From: an archaeon
Lineage (GTDB): Archaea > Iainarchaeota > Iainarchaeia > Iainarchaeales > Iainarchaeaceae
Direction: 5' to 3'
NCBI GenBank assembly: GCA_005239615.1
Contig: SBBR01000115.1
Span: forward strand, 1-6,741
Length of the DNA: 6,741 nt
The first letter of the stretch is position 1; the number at the start of each line of letters is the position of its first letter. The notes beneath the pieces are model-generated. The model was not told where the DNA came from. It worked only from the letters and a program-made list of their open reading frames with translations, and did no database searches. Below are positions 1 through 6,434 of this stretch, one piece after another. The translations under genes and the position numbers were made by a program.

Positions 1-242
1 AACTTGCGGATGTGGTCCGCGTGCCTCTTCAGCTCGATGAACTCATCCTCGCCCGGCCTGCCCTGGTGGGAGAGGACAACGACCTTGGCGCCTTCCTCGC
101 TAAGCGCGTAAATGGTTTTCGAGTGCTCCCTTAATCTGGAGGAAATCACAACCCTGCCTTCTATGACCGAGCTATTTATGTCGGCGCGCAGGAAAACCGT
201 CTTGCCTTTCAGCTTGCAGTCGAACACGCTCTTATAGTGCAT
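1..242 (-). CDS. pgk: Phosphoglycerate kinase, N-terminal 80 residues (cut by window edge)
   Basis: The enzyme transfers phosphate between 1,3-bisphosphoglycerate and ADP in glycolysis and gluconeogenesis, in the cytoplasm. Reading leftward from an ATG at 242, the frame stays open to the window edge and gives 80 residues that match the start of archaeal phosphoglycerate kinases. Residues 16-25 read VFLRADINSS, the PGK signature around R-x-D-x-N, with Arg19, Asp21 and Asn23 in place; the proline that usually closes the signature is Ser25 here. Residues 57-64 read LSHQGRPG, the archaeal version of the substrate-binding H-x-GRP loop. The start is supported by a GGTG at 249-252, six bases upstream of the ATG. 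The C-terminal nucleotide-binding half is outside the window. It diverges from phosphoglucose isomerase across a shared promoter region. Identification is confident; whether the complete gene is intact cannot be seen. Confidence 0.93.
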   Translation of the reverse strand, partial: MHYKSVFDCKLKGKTVFLRADINSSVIEGRVVISSRLREHSKTIYALSEEGAKVVVLSHQGRPGEDEFIELKRHADHIRK

Positions 243-248
243 AACACC

Positions 249-255
249 CACCACC
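249..255 (-). promoter_or_regulatory. Ribosome binding site of pgk
   Basis: Read leftward this is GGTGGTG. It is complementary to the archaeal 16S tail, which pairs with GGAGGTGATC, and lies six bases from the ATG at 242. It supports the chosen start and suggests a leadered pgk message. Confidence 0.5.
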
Positions 256-270
256 CAACAATGCAAGGCC

Positions 271-287
271 GCCACGAAAACTGTGGC
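271..287. repeat. Inverted repeat GCCAC-N7-GTGGC in the pgk promoter region
   Basis: Perfect 5-bp arms lie at 271-275 and 283-287 around the spacer GAAAACT. After one mismatch, two more pairs (268-269 with 289-290) extend it. It lies directly downstream, in pgk orientation, of the candidate TATA element at 291-297 and would overlap the core promoter or start site. A repressor operator or a 5' leader hairpin would both fit. The arms are short enough that chance is possible. Confidence 0.35.
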
Positions 288-290
288 AGC

Positions 291-297
291 TTTAAGC
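291..297 (-). promoter_or_regulatory. Candidate TATA-like element for pgk
   Basis: On the minus strand this reads GCTTAAA, a partial fit to archaeal TATA boxes of the YTTAWA type. A start site about 25 bases downstream would fall near 266-270 and leave a leader of roughly 25 nt before the ATG at 242. No convincing purine-rich BRE precedes it. This is one of only two AT-rich candidates in the gap, and the assignment is tentative. Confidence 0.33.
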
Positions 298-340
298 CCA
301 CCAATTTGGGGACGACCCCTCTTGAATGAGCCAGATAAGG

Positions 341-349
341 TATTTATTG
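341..349 (+). promoter_or_regulatory. Candidate TATA-like element for the isomerase gene
   Basis: TATTTATTG follows the purine-rich AGATAAGG (333-340), which could act as a BRE. This is the most AT-rich spot between the divergent genes. A start site about 25 bases downstream would be near 370-372, giving a leader of about 125 nt to the ATG at 495, or a nearly leaderless message for the small frame at 372. The element is similar on the other strand (CAATAAATA), so use by pgk cannot be excluded. Confidence 0.4.
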
Positions 350-365
350 CTAATCGTGCCAATGA

Positions 366-384
366 GGTGTGATGCATCCACACC
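366..384. repeat. Inverted repeat GGTGTG-N7-CACACC near the predicted isomerase start site
   Basis: Perfect 6-bp arms lie at 366-371 and 379-384. The spacer includes the palindrome GATGCATC (371-378, overlapping the left arm by one base). It sits about 20 bp downstream of the TATA-like element at 341-349, where a bound repressor would block initiation. As RNA it could form a short hairpin holding the ATG at 372 in its loop. The arms do not match the Thermococcales glycolytic motif as I know it (TATCAC-N5-GTGATA), so no regulator is named. Confidence 0.4.
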
Positions 385-410
385 AAAAACGCCCGGCGCA
401 GGTTGCATAG
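372..410 (+). other. 12-codon open frame in the isomerase leader, in frame with the isomerase
   Basis: An ATG at 372, preceded by GAGGTG at 364-369, opens a frame reading MHPHQKRPAQVA that ends at TAG (408-410). It is in the same frame as the isomerase, whose reading frame is then open from 411 on. The GAGGTG-to-ATG spacing is only two bases, and the predicted transcription start is at about the same position, so leaderless translation is conceivable. It may be a short upstream reading frame, chance, or a trace of an older or misread N-terminus. The residues between here and 495 do not look conserved to me. Confidence 0.2.
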
Positions 411-481
411 GCCTCAGGGAAGCCGTTGCGTGAAAGGCCGTGCTCTGGCAGGCCTGATGATAGGTTGGATGTGTCGCGTTT

Positions 482-486
482 GGTGA
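482..486 (+). promoter_or_regulatory. Ribosome binding site that decides the isomerase start
   Basis: GGTGA lies eight bases upstream of the ATG at 495, an exact match to the core of the archaeal anti-Shine-Dalgarno partner. None of the upstream in-frame TTG or GTG codons (426, 465, 471, 480) has an equally good site. This is the main reason for placing the start at 495. Confidence 0.55.
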
Positions 487-494
487 AAGCAGGC

Positions 495-1256
495 ATGAAA
501 GCGATTGACATTAGGAGGCAGAGCGGCCTTCCCATAAAGCTCGACGGCCACAAACTGGTTTTCGGGCAGGGAATGAATAAGGCTGTCCCGGAAGCGAGGA
601 CGCGCAACAGGATGATGCCAGTGCTGAAGAACCCTGGGGCACACGCACCAGACGAGTTCTATTACATGTACCGCGACGTCTGCATGAAAAAGGATGCCAA
701 AAAAATCAGGGCGGCGAAGCTTAGGTATGACATCACTGTCCTCCCTCCTTTTACGGTGGGCGACGAATTCAACAAGACATTCGGGCATTTCCATTCTCCT
801 GTGCCGGGCACGAAAACATGGTACCCTGAGGTATATGAAGTACTGCATGGGAGGGCGCATTATCTGCTCCAGAACGGCAGCGAGTTCCTTGTTTTCGATG
901 CCCGCAAGGGGGACAAATGCGTGATGCTGCCGGGCTTCGGGCACATTACAATCAACCCTTCCCCAAATGATACTCTCGTGATTGCGAACTGGGTTTTTCC
1001 CGGCTTCAGCTCCGATTACGGGCCTATTGAGAAGCTCGGTGGGGGGCAGTGGTACGAGACAGTGAATGGCTTTGTGGAGAACAGGAAATATCTTGTGGTG
1101 CCTGCGTTGAAGCTCATCACGCCGAAAACCATTTCAGGACTTGGCCTGACAAGAAGGCCAATTTACACCGAAGGCGTGAAGAACCCAAAGAAGTTCGAGT
1201 GGCTGTGGAGACCACAGGACTATTTGGGCGTGTTCGAGGAATATAAGAAAGACTGA
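495..1256 (+). CDS. pgi: Glucose-6-phosphate isomerase, archaeal cupin type
   Basis: The protein interconverts glucose 6-phosphate and fructose 6-phosphate in the cytoplasm, using the metal-dependent cupin fold of archaea rather than the classical PGI fold. From ATG 495 it has 253 residues. Residues 97-101 read GHFHS, with His98 and His100 as metal ligands. Glu112 (in YPEVYEVLHG) aligns with the metal-binding/catalytic Glu97 of the Pyrococcus furiosus enzyme, and His150 (LPGFGHITIN) is the fourth ligand. SDYGPIEK near residue 173 matches the conserved HDYG-x-I segment. Compared with the ~190-residue Pyrococcus enzyme it has an insertion between the HxH pair and Glu112 and about 55 extra C-terminal residues. 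The frame is open further upstream to a TTG at 426 (276 residues), but the segment 'DIRRQSGLPI' that begins to look family-like follows ATG 495, and GGTGA precedes that ATG. It diverges from pgk. Confidence 0.88.
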   Translation: MKAIDIRRQSGLPIKLDGHKLVFGQGMNKAVPEARTRNRMMPVLKNPGAHAPDEFYYMYRDVCMKKDAKKIRAAKLRYDITVLPPFTVGDEFNKTFGHFHSPVPGTKTWYPEVYEVLHGRAHYLLQNGSEFLVFDARKGDKCVMLPGFGHITINPSPNDTLVIANWVFPGFSSDYGPIEKLGGGQWYETVNGFVENRKYLVVPALKLITPKTISGLGLTRRPIYTEGVKNPKKFEWLWRPQDYLGVFEEYKKD

Positions 1257-1325
1257 GCCAGCCCATGAACAGCATGGTGCGGTTGATTGTGGCGGCAAAG
1301 AATTGGCAAGTGAATATTGGGGACA

Positions 1326-1346
1326 TTTTTCTTTTGCCATTTCTTT
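1326..1346 (+). terminator. Oligo-T terminator for the isomerase transcript
   Basis: About 70 bases after the isomerase stop, the plus strand runs TTTTT (1326-1330), TTTT (1332-1335), TTT (1340-1342) and TTT (1344-1346). Archaeal RNA polymerase terminates at such T tracts without needing a hairpin. The tract lies in the 107-bp gap between convergent genes. I see no comparable T-rich tract on the minus strand after the stop at 1364. A weak 5-bp inverted repeat (CCATG 1263-1267, CATGG 1273-1277) precedes it. Confidence 0.55.
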
Positions 1347-1363
1347 GGAAACCTTGCGCCGTA

Positions 1364-2443
1364 CTACTTGTGCCTCAGGAAGAACCAGTAGATTCCGAAG
1401 ATGGCTATCACGACAATCGCGCCGATTATTATGAGGCCAACCACTCCTCCTGCCGCGAGGAGCCAGTTGGGGCCCTTTTCCTGCCCCGACCCACCAGGGG
1501 CTGCGGCCTGCTGCTGTGCGCCGGGCTGCTCCCCTACATCCGCGCCTTCGTCGGCCCGTGGAGTGCCTGAAGCAGCCTTCTTGTCATCGCCTTTGGCGGT
1601 CGGGGGCGTCGTATCGGGAGGCTTGGTAGTTGACTGCGTTGTGTCGCTTGGCCCTCTAGAGGGGTCTCTTGTGGGTGTAGTAGTCTTGGTATTGTTGATG
1701 TCATTGCCTCCGGAAGTCTGACTTTGGCTGCTGCCGCTCCCAATAATTGTATAGGAAAGGTCGCTCGGGTCGTTTGCCGTGCTGGAAATTGCAACGCCAA
1801 TTGTCTGGTCGCTCGTGCTGCCCATTGTGAAAGTCCAGGAGAGTGAGGTTATTTGGCCAGCGTTGAGGTCAAAGGAATTGGTGGAGCTGCCGCTTGAGAT
1901 TGTGAGGCCTGAGGAAGTGGTTACCGCCGCGGTGACCGTCGCGGAGGAGCCACCGGTGTTGGAGAAGGAAAGCGAAAGGGAGGTCGTGCTGCCATTGGCT
2001 AGGGTAGATGCAGTCGGGGCCGTGAGTGTGGTTACGGAGATGAAACCGGCGCTGTTTACGGTCAGAATAGCGTTGTTTGTCTGCGATGTGACGCTTGTCC
2101 CGGAAGCCGTGACCTGTATGTCGTTGTAAGTGCCGGCCGCGTTTCCTGTTATGCCCCACTGCTTCGAGGAGTTCTGGCCGGAGGAAAGCGTGCCTATGCT
2201 CTGGGTTGTGGAATCGCTTGTCGTGAGTCCGGAGGGCAGGCTTATGCTCACTTGCACGTTCGAAACCGAATCACCGCTGGCGGTAACCGTTGCAATGAGT
2301 ATTGCCGATTCGCCGATCGAAATGGTGTCGAGCGAGTTGAGCGTAAGACTGAGGCTGCCGCTGGCTGAGGAGCCGGTAGCGAGTAGGGCAAGCGATGCGA
2401 TAATCAATGAAAGACGTGCCATTGGGTTCATGGGATTCACCAT
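1364..2443 (-). CDS. Membrane-anchored, Ser/Thr-rich surface protein with Ig-like (CARDB/COG1361-like) domains
   Basis: This is a predicted exported protein of 359 residues from ATG 2443. Residues 1-28 form a signal peptide: Arg10, hydrophobic LSLIIASLALLATG, then SSA/S as a likely cleavage site. Residues about 28-130 have the look of an archaeal COG1361/CARDB-type beta-sandwich, with 'SIGESAILIATVTASGD', 'VSISLPSGL' and a closing 'AGTYNDIQVTASG'. Residues about 135-235 form a second such domain. A Ser/Thr/Pro linker (about 236-290) and an Ala/Gln/Gly-rich stretch lead to a membrane helix at about 327-354, ending in the short tail FFLRHK. The expected orientation is outside domains with a cytoplasmic tail, as for S-layer-associated proteins. 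The frame also allows GTG 2449; AAGGTG at 2447-2452 could serve ATG 2443 or ATG 2431. It starts 13 nt after the giant gene stops. Its exact role is unknown. Confidence 0.75.
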   Translation of the reverse strand: MVNPMNPMARLSLIIASLALLATGSSASGSLSLTLNSLDTISIGESAILIATVTASGDSVSNVQVSISLPSGLTTSDSTTQSIGTLSSGQNSSKQWGITGNAAGTYNDIQVTASGTSVTSQTNNAILTVNSAGFISVTTLTAPTASTLANGSTTSLSLSFSNTGGSSATVTAAVTTSSGLTISSGSSTNSFDLNAGQITSLSWTFTMGSTSDQTIGVAISSTANDPSDLSYTIIGSGSSQSQTSGGNDINNTKTTTPTRDPSRGPSDTTQSTTKPPDTTPPTAKGDDKKAASGTPRADEGADVGEQPGAQQQAAAPGGSGQEKGPNWLLAAGGVVGLIIIGAIVVIAIFGIYWFFLRHK

Positions 2444-2446
2444 CGA

Positions 2447-2464
2447 CACCTTCTCTTTAGCTCC
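2447..2464 (-). promoter_or_regulatory. Overlapping translation signals at the junction of the two surface genes
   Basis: Read leftward, GGAG (2461-2464) lies inside the last codons of the giant gene and AAGGTG (2447-2452) lies in the 13-nt gap. GGAG would suit the GTG at 2449 (11 nt). AAGGTG would suit the ATG at 2443 only with a short 3-nt spacer, or ATG 2431 with a long one. The signals support translation of the second gene from a shared message but do not settle its start codon. Confidence 0.4.
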
Positions 2465-5400
2465 TTACCTGGAAGAACGCCCTCTCCTCAGTGGTGCTGC
2501 CGCTTACCGTGAGGTTGAAGACGAGGTTGTACATTCCTGGCGCCCTGCTGCTAAAGTTGCCCATGTTTATTACGGTAGTGCCTGTCCTGGCATAGTAGCT
2601 TGACGGAGCGAGCTGAGTGATCTGGTACTGCGCAAAGTTCTCGAGCCTCACGTTGCTTATCGAGTATGACGTGGTGTTGTCTGGCACGCCTGCAAGACTG
2701 GAGAGGGTCACCACTACCTGTATGTTAGCGTCTTTGTTGGGTCCTCTCTGGAAGTCAAACGGGTTTGTGTAGACTGAATAGAAGCTAACGTTGCCGTCAA
2801 ACGCGTTGGAATCGACCGAGGAGTCCATCTCGAAGTACATGGTGGTGTTCGTGCCATCGTTAGCCTTGAGCATGCCCCCGCCAAGGCCTGAGCACAAGGT
2901 GTCGTTGAGGCCGCCCCTGCACACCAATGCAGTGAACACGCCATTGTTGCTGTCTTGCAGCACGCCTTCGGCGTTGCCTACTGCAAACTGAGTGATGTTC
3001 CTGTCGTCGTCTATCACAAGGGTGTTGCCGTCGACCACCACGAAATACCAGTTCCTGTCGGCGTTGATGTCGCCAAGCACGCTGTTCCTGCTTCCCAAGG
3101 CTCCCCTTACCACGCCAATAAGTATCCCTGCACGACCCGGCCGCAGTGCTGGAGGTGCCACCCCAGGGTCATCCACCCGGTTGACGTCAAGGGTTATGCC
3201 TTCCGACATACGGTTGGTGTCATAGACTACGCTGAAGGTCGGCCCTATAATCTTTGTGGTTATTGCGTATTTCTTCACATCGATGACCGGGCCCTCGTAC
3301 GACTGGAACCTCTGGCTTCGCGTTATCGTGCCGCCAGACGGATTCATTGTGTAAATGGTTATTTCAAGCATCAGCTTCGAGCCCGGCCTAGCAATCCTTA
3401 TCGGCAGGAGGGCCAATCCGTTAGCATCGGTGGCTGAGTTCCACGCGTTGAAGTCATTGCTAATAGTGCAGGCTTTGAGCTCTGCTGCCGTCGAGCAGCT
3501 CCTCGTGGAGAGGTTCTGCGGGAAGAAGCTGCCGGGGCTGAAGGTCGCGATGTTGGTCACTATGACGTTGACGTCCGCCGCGGTTCCGTCCGGATCCTTG
3601 ACAAGCAACGGCACGATGAAATTCACGTCGGCAGGGTAAGTGCCGAGGTAGTTGAACTGGCTCGCGGTGGCGTCAACAGCCCTCTTGCGCATGAACTTCA
3701 CACCCGGCTCCTGGCTCCCGACCAGCGAAACATCAGTCAGGATGAACGCGTTGCCGTCGATGTTGTAGAACGTTGCCCCTGGCATTATTATCCTGTTCGC
3801 GTCGCTCACGCCGTTGCCGGCAACGAAGTTCTTGTCAGGAGTGCGCTTAGCGCTTATTGCCTCGCTGCTGCTGCCAGGCACTACGTTCACATCAGTGTAA
3901 AGCCTCCTTGAGGCGTAGTCGACGACAAAGTTGAAGTCGATGCTTGGGGGCGCGTTCTGGCTGTTACCGAAAGGCCTTGCCTGGTAGGCGCTCTGCACTG
4001 TCCTACCTGTCGTGTTCCAGTCCTGTGGAGCCATGGAAGACAGGCCGAACTGGCCGTAGAGGCTATCGAACCAGCCCAGGTTCACCAGCTTGAAGCTCTG
4101 CGCCTTGAAGAAGACCTCGCCTGTGGCGGTGTTCCCTTGTGAATCAGTAGCCTTGAGCTCCACGAGGTACTCTGAAATTTTTGTGGATGACGGTATGTAA
4201 ACCCTTATCTGGTTCACGTCCATGGTCGTGGCGCCGGCTTTCACCGCTACAGTCTTGAGCGGGCAGTTGGTCGAGTTGCAGTCGCCTATTGTGGCGGGCC
4301 TCTTGAGACCTATGTTGAGATCCGTTGCTGATGAACTGCCGCTTTCCTCGAACTCGAACTTGCCTCCGCTCTGGATATCGATGAGCTTGGCACTGATGTT
4401 CACGTCAGAGGCTGTTCCCAACACGGTCACATTCATGTCGAAGAAACCGCCCGGCTTTGCAGACGGGGGCCCAAAATGGCCGAACTTCGCCGGGTTAACC
4501 AGGAATGTGAAAGGCTGGACCATCATGAAGCCCCTGCCGACATCGGTATTGCCGTCAAACCTCCCTCCGCTTGCCTGAACGCCGAAGGAAATGTTGTAGA
4601 ACCCATTGTCCCAGTTGTTATTATTGGCCTTTCGCATCGTGACCATCGTGTAATTCTTTGTTTCCGGGCCGCCCATCCCGTATGACTGGCAAGGATAGTT
4701 AATGTTGACATCAAAATTGACGTTCGGGACCTCAAGGGGCGGGAACACTGGCTTGCTAGGGCTACCGAAGAAGAAGACCTTTCTTGGCAGCGTGGAGGGC
4801 GCGGTCACGTTGATGTCCCCTCCTCCGAAGCCCTGCTCCGGGTTGAATGCCCTTATGATGAAACTCGCGTTCTGGTCGCGCCTGTTTGCCTGCATGAAAC
4901 CGCACCGCGTGCCCGAGCTCCTGTCTAGAGGCTCGAGGAATACCATGAATCTCCTGCTCTCAAAGAACAGCTCTGTGGAGTCGATGTTGCCGTCAGTGGT
5001 GGTGACCTGCACCTCAGTGAAGTATCCGCCGCTCGTGAGGCCGAACTGCGAGAGCTTCCCTATGTTCAGCACGGCTATGCCGTTGGAGTCAGTCACCCTC
5101 GAGGCAACCCGTGAGGCGTTTATGTCCTTCCAGGTGTCAACGTTCCTCATCGACTTGAGGCTTACTGTGGCACCAGAGATGCCTGTGCTGCTGCCGTTCG
5201 TGGCAGTCACCTTTATGAACATGTTCTCGTCAAGGCCAAAGGAAGGCGGCCCGAAATCGTTGCTCTTCGCGGTGCCGTTCGAATCAGAAGCCAGTGCCGC
5301 TGTGAGGTTCAGAAGGCTCAGCTTGAACATGCCGAAGGCGGTTATGCCTGTGGCGTTGGCGTCCGCTGCATTCACGTCTACGGTAGCCTTTATCGGCACG

Positions 5401-6434
5401 AAGCCGCCGCTGAGCTGGCTGACCGCGCCAGAGCTGAGCGTTATTATGTTCTTGTCCCTGTTCCAGTTGATGTCAGAACCAGTGAAGGTCTTTACACTGC
5501 TGCCCTGTATCGCCTGTACCTGGGACACCCCTGAAATTCTCGGGTTGAGACTGCCGTTGAGGTCAACGTAGCTCGGATTGAACCCCACCCCTTCGCCCTT
5601 GAAGAAAGTGAACTTGCCAGTAGGAGTGCTCGGGTCAAAGGTGTCAGAGGCAACAGGCTGCAGGAATATGAGGTAGTTCTGCACGTTCAGGACAGTGCTT
5701 CTCCTCAGCGTTTGCCCACCTACCTTTGCCTCTGCAGTGACGGTGTACGCTCCCTGCGTCCTTGGCGAGCGTATGCTCACAAGGCAGTAGCCTGGGTTTG
5801 CTGAGCTCCATGTGGTGGTGTCGGAAGTGAGGTTCTGGTCCTTGGCGCCAGCCACCTGAATGAACACCGTTATATTTTGGTCCTGGCAGAAAGTGAAGTT
5901 GAGGTCGGAGCCGGCAAGCTCGTTGCCGTCGGAGGTCCTCACGAAGTGCGCCTCGAAGTTCACCCCAATGTTGGCCGGGTAGACGCTCGACATCTTTTCG
6001 TTGAACTCACTCCCATCCTGGGTGAAGGTCTGCGTGAAGAACTTCAAATGGTAGCTCTGCACTGAGAAGACCCTCCTCACGACAAGCGAGCTGCCACTTA
6101 CCGTGACGGTAGCCGACACTGTGTACTCGCCAGAATTGGCATCGGCAGGCAGGAAATACTTACACCTCGCCAGGGAGTTGACGTCACACGCTATTGTGGA
6201 GTTGGAGTCGCCGCTGGGATTTCTCACTGAAACGCTTATGCTGGAGATGTCCTGCGAGGCGTTTCCGTCGAAGTTTGTGACCTTCGCTATTATGTTCACT
6301 GGCTTGCCCTGCCCGAAAACTGAGGTTGAATTGTTCGAGTCGTCCTGCAGGTCAATAAAACCCTTGAACTGGAACACCTGCACGGCGAAAAGCGCGAGGC
6401 CGTTGTTTATGTCAAGGTAATAAAGGCCTTGGGA
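2457..6434 (-). repeat. Degenerate tandem beta-domain repeats within the giant protein
   Basis: Domain-closing motifs fall at 6348-6434, 6036-6134, 5655-5756, 5304-5411, 4926-5033, 4491-4610, 4071-4178, 3276-3389 and 2457-2543. Spacing between the aligned tyrosines (or equivalents) is about 98, 126, 115, 126, 142, 143, 265 and 281 residues. The last two intervals probably hold two domains each, so about ten or eleven domains are present. Two units share an opening FGPPS, at 5241-5255 and 4461-4475. Similarity is at protein level only; I see no long DNA repeats, so the duplications are old. Confidence 0.6.

Noticed and set aside
426..494. Longer isomerase start at TTG 426
   Set aside because: No ribosome site precedes it, the added 23 residues (Arg/Asp-rich) do not look like the family, and ATG 495 has GGTGA at eight bases.
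414..944. Minus-strand open frame of 176 codons opposite the isomerase
   Set aside because: It overlaps the conserved metal-binding region of the cupin isomerase in antisense and resembles no family I know.
1263..1277. CCATG-AACAG-CATGG hairpin after the isomerase stop as a terminator
   Set aside because: Only five pairs and no T run directly after it; the oligo-T tract at 1326-1346 is a better candidate.
2130..2603. Plus-strand open frame spanning the junction of the two surface genes
   Set aside because: Shadow frame: both minus-strand genes beneath it have signal peptide, domain and stop/start logic; this frame has none.
4702..5571. Plus-strand open frame of 289 codons opposite the giant gene
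   Set aside because: It is antisense to a continuous frame with clear domain and sequon structure. Its composition (strings of Leu, Pro, Val, Ser) is what the complement of GAC/AAC/GGC-rich codons yields, and it shows no family motif.
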